DNA from: Thermoprotei archaeon
GTDB lineage: Archaea; Thermoproteota; Thermoprotei_A; EX4484-217-1
Assembly: GCA_021158265.1 (NCBI GenBank)
Contig: JAGGUY010000037.1
Location: 1-38,234 of the forward strand
DNA length: 38,234 nucleotides
Direction of reading: 5' to 3'
Shown here: positions 8,528 through 17,616 of the stretch, piece after piece
Position numbering within the stretch: the first letter of the stretch is position 1
Layout: each line of letters starts with the position of its first letter
The notes under the pieces: model-generated
Database searches by the model: none
What the model saw: the letters and a program-made list of their open reading frames with translations, nothing else
What the model was told of the DNA's origin: nothing
Position numbers and translations under genes: made by a program

Positions 8528-9280
8528 TTATTCTTGTCTACTGCTTTTCTTCTGTTGTAGTGAAAGTATTTTCTGAAGAACCCTTGAAGGAACCTTAAAT
8601 ACTTCAGAAGCGATAATGTAAATATATCTATCGCTTGGCATGTTCTTTTGAGAGTTTATTCTAACAGCTATTGCATGCTTTAAAGCCTCTTTAGCTACCC
8701 TATTTTTAATCTCCCTTTTAGCTATGGATTCAGCTAATTTAAAAGCAATGTAGAATCTCTTATAATTACGGATGGTATCTTCAAATTCCGGGTATTCCTT
8801 AATTATTTTCTCAAGGAACTTGGAAAACGCGGTTTCCTCCATAAATCCTAGTATTACTCCTGTAAAAGGCACTCTCAATATTTTTATTAGGTCTTCCTTA
8901 GTTATAGATCCTAACGTTTGTTTAAGGCTTAAATCCTCATTTTTCATAAGTTTAGTTACAAGCTCGTCAATCTTTGCTTCTAATGCTAAAGGTCCGTTGA
9001 ATATTTCTGGACACTCATCAATCAATCCTAAACCGTACTTTCCAACAAAATATAGGCTTGAAAGTTCTTTTTCAAAAATATCTGGCGGCCTTTGCTTTCC
9101 ACGTAGTGGCTCTATTTTCCTTCTAGAATATTCGGCAAAAACAAGGTCTGCTAATTCCTCTCTTGTCCAATCTCTCCTATTTGACGATGCTATTTCGCTC
9201 CATACCTTTATTAATGCCTCTATTCTGGTTTTATAAGGTTTTATCCCTATACTTACCACCCGCTTTGCTACGAAATTCAT
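8528..9280 (-). CDS. Conserved archaeal protein, possibly DUF2192 family
   Basis: Helical soluble protein; family assignment from recollection only. Confidence 0.5.
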   Translation of the reverse strand: MNFVAKRVVSIGIKPYKTRIEALIKVWSEIASSNRRDWTREELADLVFAEYSRRKIEPLRGKQRPPDIFEKELSSLYFVGKYGLGLIDECPEIFNGPLALEAKIDELVTKLMKNEDLSLKQTLGSITKEDLIKILRVPFTGVILGFMEETAFSKFLEKIIKEYPEFEDTIRNYKRFYIAFKLAESIAKREIKNRVAKEALKHAIAVRINSQKNMPSDRYIYIIASEVFKVPSRVLQKILSLQQKKSSRQE

Positions 9281-9397
9281 GATTCAACGATGCCATTATC
9301 GAATTCGGGATTATAACCAGATTTTAACGTACCTAACGATTAGATGAAACTAACCCATTTAAATACTTTTAGTGAGTTAAAATTTACGGTGTACAGT

Positions 9398-10774
9398 ATG
9401 AAGCAAGCGAAAATAATAGCAACCATAGGACCTGCATCAATGAATTTAGATACTATAACTAAGCTTGTTCGTGAAGGTGTAGATGCCTTCCGCTTCAACT
9501 TCTCCCATGGAACATATGAGGAAAAGGATAAGGCAATAGAGAACGTAAGATTTGTTGAAGAAAAATTCGACATAGAAATACCGCTAATAGCTGATCTTAC
9601 GGGTCCAACTATAAGATTAGGTGAGATAGAGGAGACGTATCTAAGGAAAGGCGATGTAGTATATATTGTTAATTCATATAAGGGAGATTCTAAAAGCAAG
9701 CACATACCCTTACCTGACAAGAGAACTTATAATCAAATAGAGGAAGGAGATGAAATACTGTTAGATGACGGTAAAATAACGTTACTTGTTGATGAAGTAC
9801 TTGCTGATAAAATTAAGTGCTTAGTTCTTAACGATGGAATAATAAAGTCTAGAAGAACGTTTGCGATTAAAGGTAAGGAAGTAAGCGGGCCCGCACTAAC
9901 TCAAAAGGACATTAATGATGTAAAATATGCTGTTTCTAAAGGTTTCGACTATGTAGCTCTATCCTTTGTTAGATCGGTAGGTGATATTGAGAGGTTAAGG
10001 AAGCTTCTAAGGGAACTTGGAGAGGAGGATATGAAAATTATTGCGAAAATAGAGACGAGAAGTGCTGTTGAAAAAATAGATGAAATAATTAGTGAAGCTG
10101 ACGCGGTTCTTGTCGCTAGAGGGGATTTGGGGATGTACTTTAAACTTGTTGAAATACCTAAAATACAAGAACTTATAATTAAGAAAGCATTAGCTTACGG
10201 TAAACCATCAATTGTTGCAACACAACTTCTAGAGTCAATGGTTAATAACCCTATACCTACGCGTAGCGAAGTAGTTGACATTATGAAGGCTGTCGAGCAA
10301 GGAGCTGACGCACTAATGCTCTCAAACGAGACAGCTATAGGAAAATATCCTGTAGAATCCGTTAGGTGGTTAAGGAAGATTATAGAAGCATCACCTCCAT
10401 GTGAAAGGGTTATCGAAGGAGTTAATGAAACAATTTATGACAAATTTGCTAAAGGAATAGTTTTACTTGCAGAATCGTTAGGTGCGAAAATAGTTGCCTT
10501 TACACGCTCTGGAGCAACAGCTAGAAGACTTTCAAGGTATAGGCCAAGGGTTCCCGTATACACAGTCACTAATGATAAAAGAGTTTCCAGACAGCTAAAG
10601 ATTCTTAGAGGAATAAGTTCATGCTACTTAGAAGATGCATCACCAGAAAACTTCTGGGAAAAAGCAAGTAAAATACTTGAGGATAAGGGAGAATTATCAT
10701 CAGGTGACATAGTAATAGCCATTAGGGGTATGAGGAAAGAAGCAACAGATCTTGTGAGAATAGAGAAATTATAG
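9398..10774 (+). CDS. pyk: Pyruvate kinase
   Basis: MKQAKIIATIGPAS, FRFNFSHGTYEEK, IAKIETRSAVEKIDEII, VARGDLGMYF, ATQLLESM, MLSNETAIGKYPVE; the listed 9344 start is an N-terminal overextension. Confidence 0.95.
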   Translation: MKQAKIIATIGPASMNLDTITKLVREGVDAFRFNFSHGTYEEKDKAIENVRFVEEKFDIEIPLIADLTGPTIRLGEIEETYLRKGDVVYIVNSYKGDSKSKHIPLPDKRTYNQIEEGDEILLDDGKITLLVDEVLADKIKCLVLNDGIIKSRRTFAIKGKEVSGPALTQKDINDVKYAVSKGFDYVALSFVRSVGDIERLRKLLRELGEEDMKIIAKIETRSAVEKIDEIISEADAVLVARGDLGMYFKLVEIPKIQELIIKKALAYGKPSIVATQLLESMVNNPIPTRSEVVDIMKAVEQGADALMLSNETAIGKYPVESVRWLRKIIEASPPCERVIEGVNETIYDKFAKGIVLLAESLGAKIVAFTRSGATARRLSRYRPRVPVYTVTNDKRVSRQLKILRGISSCYLEDASPENFWEKASKILEDKGELSSGDIVIAIRGMRKEATDLVRIEKL

Positions 10775-13700
10775 GTTAACAAATTCTTCATTAAATGTAG
10801 GGTATGTTACACCCTTCCTTCTAGCTTCGTAAACAACCTTCATCGTTTCATCATAAAACTCTCTTAATACATCTACGTAGTTTGTCTTTCCTAATTCTAC
10901 TTCGTCTATTTTCTCCTGTAAAATCTTGGTTCTGTTTTCATTTACGAGATCGCTAAAGTTTGCTGAGAGAAACTCGTAAATTCTTTTACCCCTCGATGTA
11001 GCTACAAGCTTTCCCTTACCTACCTCTAAAACATATCCTCTACGCCTTAGATTTTGAAGAATTTTAGCATAGGTTGAAGGCCTACCTATACCTTTCTTCT
11101 TCATCAAATCTACTACGTCACTGTATGAGTATAGTGGATATTCTGGAATAAGCCTTAAGCTTAAATCTTCAATATAGTATTCTCCTTCACTTATTTTTGA
11201 AGCTTCTTCGAGAATACGGAATTTAGCTAAGACTGTGAATCCCTCGAATAATACTTTAGTGGTGAACGTAAATTCTCTTTCAAGATCTCTAAAGACAAGT
11301 TTTAATGAGATCTTCTCAACCTTAGCCGGAGCCATTTGGCTTATCATGAATCTCTTGAAGATTAAGTCGTATAGTCTAAGGTCATCTTGTCTTATAGGTA
11401 CGGCTAATCTGAGAACGCCTGCTGCTCTAAGAGATTTTATTTGACGTGAATCTAAGGGTCTTGTCGGTCTAATACATTCATGCGCACCTGGTTTCTCCCA
11501 CTTCCTGGGTTTAAAATATTCTTCACCATAAACTCTTGTTATGAAGTCTTTAGCTATAGATATTCCAACGTTACTTACTGTTGTACTGTCGGTTCTATGG
11601 TATGTTATTAGTCCTGCTTCGAAGAGTCTCTGTGCAGAATCCATTATTGCGGGAGCTGAAAGTCTTAGTACACGTGATGCTTCTGATAACATCGAGTCTG
11701 TTGTGTATGGTGGTGGTGGATTTACTTCAACAACTTCTTTTTTAACATTTGTTATGGTGATTTTTCCTTCCTTAAGTATTTGCTCAGCTGTTCCTCTGGG
11801 AGCTTTGAATATTAGCGTTAGGTTTAGCCCTTTAAGTTTGAGCATTATAAGTTCGGCTTTTTTCTTATTCTTCTCTGTCCTATCAACAATCCATCCTAAT
11901 ACTGGTGTTTGCACTCTTCCTGCTGACAAGTAGTTTATTCCGAACTCCTTCCATAGGATAGGGCTTAAGCTGAAACCTATCCATCTATCTTCGATTCGCC
12001 TAACAATTTGTGCTTTAACAAGGTCTTCATTTATTGTAGTTAGATTGTTAAGAGCTTCTCTTAAACCCCTTCTTGTGACTTCGTGAAATCTAACTCTCCA
12101 AATGTTTTTGTTAAGAGGTTTCAAAAGTAATGTTATATCCCAAGCTATTTTTTCACCTTCACTGTCGGGATCGGTTCCGACAAGTATTTCATCGACTTGT
12201 GAAGCTAATTGTCTTAAAGCGTTTATTATGGGTCTACTCTCTATGAATACTTTCCCTCCACAGTATGGGCATGATTCTTCCTCTTCTGGAACATCTCTAC
12301 CGCATCTAATGCATCTTTTTATAGGCTTATATGTAGGTACGAAGTATCCGTTCGCGATTTTTACTCCGAATATTCCAAAGTCTTTTACCAAATCAAGCAC
12401 ATGACCGCCGGTTGCGGTAATTATCATTAGCCTATTCTCAGTTATTACCTCATATGTTTGGAGGGTACCTATTGTTTTTCTTGTAGGTTTACCGAACATT
12501 CTCGAGATTGTTCTTGCCTTATTCGGTGATTCAACAATGAATAAAGTGGTTTTCATGAGCTCATGTTCTTTAGGCCTATATTTGCCCTCAATAGCTAATC
12601 TAACCTTCCTACGATCATCATCTATTTCCTTCAATATTTTCTCTAGATTTACTTCATCTAACTTATAGAACTGAACAGTTTCTAGAAGCCATTTAAGATC
12701 CTTTAAGAGGGAGTTGAAGGCTTTTTCTTCATCAATAACTATTACGCTTAAACCCTTAGTTAAACCGCCAACATAAAGCCTACTTGTTCTTCCGCTTGCT
12801 TGAATGTATGCTGTTGCATCAGGTATTATGAAGAAGTATTCTCCCTCTTTACCGCCGAAAGTTATTGTTGGGCTTTTCCTTAGTTTCTCAAGAACTTCTT
12901 CATCTTTCAGAACCGTTAGGAGGAAATCAAGCGTTTCCTTAGCTACTCTTCTAACGAACTCAGGATATCCTTCAAGCGTTTCGTTTTCTGCAAGAGCTTT
13001 CCTTACCTGTTCAAGAACATCTCGTGTTGCTGTCCTTACCCTAATGAGTCCTCCGAGAACCCTATCAAACATTCTAGGGTACTTATCGTATACCACATCT
13101 TTTATTTCATTCAAAAGTATGAGCCATCTACTTGGTTGAAACTCATCAACGCTAATTCTTATTCTAAACTTAGGGACTCCAGCAAAGACAGCATACCTTA
13201 CTCTTTCAGGTAAGTCTATACCTCTTGTTAGCGGACTTCTATATGATGCTATACCTACAAGAACATCTATATCTCCAGCAACATATTTTTCGAAAACCCT
13301 CTTTCTAGCTCCAAGATATGCTTCAGCATTTACTCCTCTTTCTTTCAAGTACTCTGTAAGCTTCTTAACGTATTCAGCACCCTTGTCCATAGGTACATAA
13401 ATTAGTCCTCCTCCACCCAGTTTCGCAACTATATTGGCAACTTCTTCTTCTATGGAGAAAGAGGGTTTAACATAAGTGTCAACAATGTTCCTTCCAACTT
13501 CAACTTTTCCTCCAACTGTAAATCCGAATAGCGAGCTGAGCAACCTTACTCTCTTAGTCCTTCTAGCTGTTTGTGTAGCTCCACTAACTACTATTTGGCC
13601 CTTTACGTTCTCCCTTACCTTTCTCTTCAACTCTGAAGCCTTTCTGAGGAGCTCTCTTGCCTCTTCAGGACTATCTCTTGAAAGCTTTCTTGCCGTACTC

Positions 13701-14422
13701 TCCATTTTCTGAGCTTCTTCAATAAGCGCTATTTCCTCGGGAGAAACACCTAGCATTTTAAGTACTACATCAACACTTTTACTCCTTCTTAAGAAACTAT
13801 CTACATCGTCTATGAATGCTACGTCTATTTTTTGCTGTAGTTCCTCACGTTTCATTAGGCTTATTGGTGTTGTAATTATTATTGAAGCTTCATCCATTGA
13901 TGCTAATTCCATTTGTTTCTGCTTTTCACTCAATAAGCTGTGGTATGCTGCAACTTTAACACTGTCCAATTCTAGCTTGGAGCGTATCTCAATCACTTTA
14001 TTTTGAACTTGATGTACGAGTAGGCTTGTAGGTAGAAGTATAAGAGCTCTTTTTCCATAGTTTGCTGAAGCGTAAAGCCCAAATATTATTTGGGCTGTAG
14101 TTTTACCGCTTCCCGTTGGAGCAACCATGGCGAAGCTTTCGCCATTAAGAAATCTGCGAGCCCATAATCTTTGCAAACCCCACATTTTAGATCCTATTGC
14201 TTTAACGAATAATTTGTTGATTTCGTTAACGTGTTCTTCAACATCCCATACCTTTACAAGAAAACCTTTAATTACAGGGTATTTTAATTCTGGATTAGGT
14301 AGACATTTTTCGCAAGGTAAACTCTTTTCTAACCTTTCCGAAGTAATATCGCTACCGCAGTTCGGACATAGCCCCTTAAATATCGCTGGTATCATGTATT
14401 CACACTCTAACTTCCCTTTCAC
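10769..14422 (-). CDS. rgy: Reverse gyrase
   Basis: N-terminal zinc finger CPNCG..CEKC, helicase Walker A APTGSGKTT, topoisomerase IA domain (ESPNKARTISRMFG; GTDPDSEGEKIAWD; LITYHRTDSTTVS), second Zn ribbon CIRCG..CPYCG; 1217 aa. Confidence 0.98.
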   Translation of the reverse strand: MKGKLECEYMIPAIFKGLCPNCGSDITSERLEKSLPCEKCLPNPELKYPVIKGFLVKVWDVEEHVNEINKLFVKAIGSKMWGLQRLWARRFLNGESFAMVAPTGSGKTTAQIIFGLYASANYGKRALILLPTSLLVHQVQNKVIEIRSKLELDSVKVAAYHSLLSEKQKQMELASMDEASIIITTPISLMKREELQQKIDVAFIDDVDSFLRRSKSVDVVLKMLGVSPEEIALIEEAQKMESTARKLSRDSPEEARELLRKASELKRKVRENVKGQIVVSGATQTARRTKRVRLLSSLFGFTVGGKVEVGRNIVDTYVKPSFSIEEEVANIVAKLGGGGLIYVPMDKGAEYVKKLTEYLKERGVNAEAYLGARKRVFEKYVAGDIDVLVGIASYRSPLTRGIDLPERVRYAVFAGVPKFRIRISVDEFQPSRWLILLNEIKDVVYDKYPRMFDRVLGGLIRVRTATRDVLEQVRKALAENETLEGYPEFVRRVAKETLDFLLTVLKDEEVLEKLRKSPTITFGGKEGEYFFIIPDATAYIQASGRTSRLYVGGLTKGLSVIVIDEEKAFNSLLKDLKWLLETVQFYKLDEVNLEKILKEIDDDRRKVRLAIEGKYRPKEHELMKTTLFIVESPNKARTISRMFGKPTRKTIGTLQTYEVITENRLMIITATGGHVLDLVKDFGIFGVKIANGYFVPTYKPIKRCIRCGRDVPEEEESCPYCGGKVFIESRPIINALRQLASQVDEILVGTDPDSEGEKIAWDITLLLKPLNKNIWRVRFHEVTRRGLREALNNLTTINEDLVKAQIVRRIEDRWIGFSLSPILWKEFGINYLSAGRVQTPVLGWIVDRTEKNKKKAELIMLKLKGLNLTLIFKAPRGTAEQILKEGKITITNVKKEVVEVNPPPPYTTDSMLSEASRVLRLSAPAIMDSAQRLFEAGLITYHRTDSTTVSNVGISIAKDFITRVYGEEYFKPRKWEKPGAHECIRPTRPLDSRQIKSLRAAGVLRLAVPIRQDDLRLYDLIFKRFMISQMAPAKVEKISLKLVFRDLEREFTFTTKVLFEGFTVLAKFRILEEASKISEGEYYIEDLSLRLIPEYPLYSYSDVVDLMKKKGIGRPSTYAKILQNLRRRGYVLEVGKGKLVATSRGKRIYEFLSANFSDLVNENRTKILQEKIDEVELGKTNYVDVLREFYDETMKVVYEARRKGVTYPTFNEEFVNL

Positions 14423-14467
14423 TCAATAAGGTTAGCTTCTCTTTGAATCTTAAAAATGTTTATGCCG

Positions 14468-15496
14468 CTATGGAAGAGCGATTGCCGGTATCGAAAGCCT
14501 TTTTCTTATTTCTTTAGCTAAAATATGCGCTGAACCTTCTCTTGAAGCATCGGTAACTACGACTTTGGGTTTAGATTCCTCAACATACTCTAGAAGTTGC
14601 TCGAAGTCTGCATGATCGCTTAAAGCAACAATGTATGTTTTATTGTTTAGCCTTCTTAGGGGTTCTTTAAATTCCCATCCTGTCAAAATAATACTTAAAG
14701 AGGACACTCTATGATAGTAGTTTCTCTTAGGAGAGTTTATGTGCGCAAAATACACGTACCATTTGCTTCTCATTATTTCCTCCGCCTCCAATGTTTTATC
14801 GTAATATAAGCCTTCAACGTTTAATCCATGCTTAATTGCCGCAAGAGTTACATCATAGACTTTTCTTGGAGCTATGAATGGAGCATCTATACCTCCTGAT
14901 CTAAGTATCTCCATGGCCTCCTGAAGCTTTCCATGATACCCGAAAACATATACTGGGCCATGCGGTAAACCCGATTTTACTAAGTCTATAAATAAGCTTT
15001 CAACTTCATACTTAAACGGTCTAACATGTTCAGGATTACCGTAGGTTGCCTCTATTACTAATAGGTCAGAATCAAGTATGGGTGTTGAAGGAAGTTTGAA
15101 ATCTCCCGTGTACACTAAACGTGAACCATCATTATCGACTGCGAGAACTTGCGCGGCGCCTACAATGTGTTTTGCTTTATGAAGGGAGAGTGTTAAATCA
15201 CCTATCTTAAATTCTTGGTTATAGTTTAATGTGAACGTCTTCTCTTTAGGTATTCTATATCCTAATGCTGTGAGTATGTCGTAGGTAGCTTTTGTCATGG
15301 CTATGAGAGGATTCTTACGAATACTATCCCGTAGCCCATATAGGTGGTCTTTATGGGCATGCGTAACGATACGTACAAGGGATTCACTATAGAAACCATC
15401 TATTGAAACTATGTCTTTAAACACGATAGCATGTTCATGTGTTATCTTAACTTTAGACAGTAGCTCATTTACAACTTTACTCAACGTTATAGTCAA
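14468..15496 (-). CDS. MBL-fold exonuclease / mRNA 3'-end processing-like protein (COG1236-type)
   Basis: VTHAHKDHLYGL, KAKHIVGAAQVL, VYTGDF, VALSDHADFEQLLEYVEESKPKVVV. Confidence 0.8.
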   Translation of the reverse strand: MTITLSKVVNELLSKVKITHEHAIVFKDIVSIDGFYSESLVRIVTHAHKDHLYGLRDSIRKNPLIAMTKATYDILTALGYRIPKEKTFTLNYNQEFKIGDLTLSLHKAKHIVGAAQVLAVDNDGSRLVYTGDFKLPSTPILDSDLLVIEATYGNPEHVRPFKYEVESLFIDLVKSGLPHGPVYVFGYHGKLQEAMEILRSGGIDAPFIAPRKVYDVTLAAIKHGLNVEGLYYDKTLEAEEIMRSKWYVYFAHINSPKRNYYHRVSSLSIILTGWEFKEPLRRLNNKTYIVALSDHADFEQLLEYVEESKPKVVVTDASREGSAHILAKEIRKRLSIPAIALP

Positions 15497-15592
15497 TAAT
15501 ATCCCTCATAGTATCATTTGTAACACTCTAACAAGGTGTTTTTTGAAGCCAAATTTATCTATTTTCCTTTAAGGCAATAGTTAGAAGTGGTT

Positions 15593-15635
15593 GCCCGTGC
15601 TTTATCTTTTGGGTGTTTTGGTGGTTTGCACGGGC
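15593..15635 (-). repeat. 8-bp perfect inverted repeat GCCCGTGC/GCACGGGC downstream of the tnpB relic (possible reRNA/right-end hairpin remnant)
   Basis: Arms 15593-15600 and 15628-15635 with a 27-nt loop, just 3' of the relic's stop codon. Confidence 0.6.
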
Positions 15636-15659
15636 TCCCCCTTCATAGGGTTCGGGGCT

Positions 15660-15887
15660 TCATCTCCATCGGGGGGCGTTCAGGGTTCCCACGGAACCAC
15701 GAAGCCCCACATCTTGAGTGAACAAGTTTAAACCTCTTAAGGCCAAGTTCCATGAAGCAACAATATCCCTTGTAATGATGTGTTCGCTTGGTAGCATTAC
15801 CCACCTATAATTAATGAACACAAGTCCTCCTCCTATTGGCGATGTTTTGGACGTGTTTCTAGGGTCTACACAGCCGTAGCAAGGTTT
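15660..15887 (-). pseudogene. C-terminal relic of a TnpB (IS200/IS605-type OrfB), different lineage from the intact copy
   Basis: Minus strand reads PCYGCVDPRNTSKTSPIGGGLVFINYRWVMLPSEHIITRDIVASWNLALRGLNLFTQDVGLRGSVGTLNAPRWR*; contains the RuvC-III TRDxxASWNLALRG motif; N-terminal part missing. Confidence 0.85.
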
Positions 15888-15926
15888 ATATGTTTGTATA
15901 TGTTTTTATATATTCTTCATGGGCTG
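15885..15926 (-). repeat. Copy 1 of a conserved ~42-nt element-end motif (inverted relative to 17343-17385)
   Basis: Minus: CAGCCCATGAAGAATATATAAAAACATATACAAACATATAAA; near-identical to the 3' end of the intact tnpB element. Confidence 0.75.
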
Positions 15927-16072
15927 TCTTCTTCGTGGAGTAGTAGTATTTTTACCTTCTTCCCGTGCAGCTTGGCTATTTTCTCTCTGTATTGTTTTGG
16001 TGGGTATATGTAGTAGCGGTTGCCCATCCTGATTACCCTCGCCTCAAACAAGAGGATGACCACGTATACCAC
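15917..16072 (-). CDS. Short basic TnpB-associated protein (about 51 aa, GTG start) of unknown function
   Basis: VVYVVVILLFEARVIRMGNRYYIYPPKQYREKIAKLHGKKVKILLLHEEDSP*; a homologous fragment occurs at 17365-17472. Confidence 0.55.
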   Translation of the reverse strand: MVYVVILLFEARVIRMGNRYYIYPPKQYREKIAKLHGKKVKILLLHEEDSP

Positions 16073-16133
16073 CCATACTAGTTTATGGATGCAAATATTT
16101 ATAAATCTTCATGCAGATAATCATTAATGGTGA

Positions 16134-17384
16134 ATGCCTCCGATGAGGGGGTGCACCACTTGTAATGCATGGGTGGTTCTCCGAGGATGCAAGATGCTGA
16201 CCCTAAAAGCAAGAGGAGTACTAGTAGACGGCTCTCTTTGGGAGCTAAGAGAAGAACTATACCTTACACGAAGAGCAATACAATATGTCATAGATGCATT
16301 ATGGGAACTAGACAAACTACCGAGCATTAACCAAGCACACCAGATATTCTATAAGATGTTGAGAAAACAAGGGTTCCGTGCACACCAGTGCAAGCAGGCG
16401 TACAAGTACGCTCTAGGAATAGTCAGGTCAGCTAAGAAGAATAAAGGGAGAAAACCAGTACTAAGGAAGCTGTCAGCACGTCTAGACAAATATGATGCGG
16501 TAGTTGATTTAGAGAACCAAGTGGTAGTCATAAAGCTAAGAAACAAAACATTCAAGATAAAGTTACTACACCGTAGGAACTACATAAGGAAGTTCATGGG
16601 AAGGAAATGGTACGAGGTAATCATAAGCATTGATAGGCAGGGAAGGATATGGGTCTCTATACCCTTTAGATGGATATACGAACCATACAGTCCTAAGAGA
16701 TTGATTTCCCTTGACATTAACCTGAAGAAGGTGGTGGTCTACGACGGTAGGAGTGTTAAGAGGATCGATACTAGGTTTGTTGAAGCGTTGTATCTGAAGA
16801 TTCACGCTGAGAGGGTTCAGAAGAAGTATTCTAGAATGTGGAGGCACAATAAGAGGATACTCAATAGGATAAGAGGTCTTCATAGACGCTCAAGAAACAT
16901 AGTAATTGACTGGTCTCGTAAATTTGCTAAATACTTTGTCTTTAAAGCGAAGAGAACAGGAAGTGCTATAGTATTAGAGGACTTAGAGAAACTATGGTTT
17001 AATGTTTCACAAAAGTCTTCTACCCTAGCTAATAGGTTGTCAAGGTTCGCTTACTGTAAGTTACAACTAGCAATAGTAACTAAAGCGATAGAGTATAACA
17101 TACCAGTAATCTACGTGGACCCTAGAGGAACATCTACACTATGTCCTAAGTGTGGGGCAAAGCTATCATATACTCATAGACTAGCTATATGTGGGAACTG
17201 CGGATTCATAGCTGATAGAGATACGGTAGGTACTATGAACGTACACCTTCGAGGTTTAAGGGGTATGTGGGGAAGCCTTGGGTCTCCCCTGAACGCTCCC
17301 GCAATGAACGATGAAACCCGAGGGAGCGGGAGAACCATAGATGAGCCGATGACAGTTCATATAAAATCATATACAAGCATATAA
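16134..17384 (+). mobile_element. tnpB: TnpB (IS200/IS605 OrfB-type RNA-guided nuclease) element without tnpA; tnpB start may be ATG at about 16194
   Basis: Intact RuvC triad (LISLDINLKK; IVLEDLEKL; ADRDTVGTMNV) and zinc ribbon CPKCG..CGNCG; N-terminal ALWELDKLPSINQAHQIFYKMLRKQGFRAH typical of crenarchaeal TnpB. Confidence 0.95.
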
Positions 17385-17385
17385 A
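17230..17385 (+). ncRNA. Predicted reRNA (omega RNA) scaffold overlapping the tnpB 3' end; the guide would start at about 17386
   Basis: GC-rich tail with CTCCCGC...GCGGGAG stem, ending in the conserved right-end motif AGCCGATGACAGTTCATATAAAATCATATACAAGCATATAAA. Confidence 0.5.
17343..17385 (+). repeat. Copy 2 of the ~42-nt element-end motif (right end of the tnpB element)
   Basis: GAGCCGATGACAGTTCATATAAAATCATATACAAGCATATAAA, aligned to 15885-15926 (-). Confidence 0.75.
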
Positions 17386-17472
17386 GAGGAGAACCCGAAG
17401 GAGTACCAGGAGAAGTTAAAGAAACACCATGGAAAGAAGGTAAAAGTAATCGTAATCATAGAACCAGAATAG
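17365..17472 (+). pseudogene. 5'-truncated copy of the short TnpB-associated ORF
   Basis: YKEENPKEYQEKLKKHHGKKVKVIVIIEPE*, homologous to YPPKQYREKIAKLHGKKVKILLL of 15917-16072; begins at the element right end. Confidence 0.7.
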
Positions 17473-17616
17473 AGGTTCTTATAATATTTAGAAGTTTTAC
17501 ATAATTACTAAAACACTCTAAGTATGCAAATAACCGAATAGTCTTTAAGAAGGGAAGTAATAATGCTAATAAATCCTTAGCCTTAAAAGTTACAATTGAA
17601 GCTAAAGTAGGCAAGG

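Noticed and set aside
9788-9810. TTGATGA...CTGA inside pyruvate kinase
   Set aside because: Only 8-nt spacing, no C'/D pair, and codons of a conserved enzyme
11235-14429. Several plus-strand ORFs across the reverse gyrase locus
   Set aside because: All antisense shadow ORFs of an intact 1217-codon reverse gyrase
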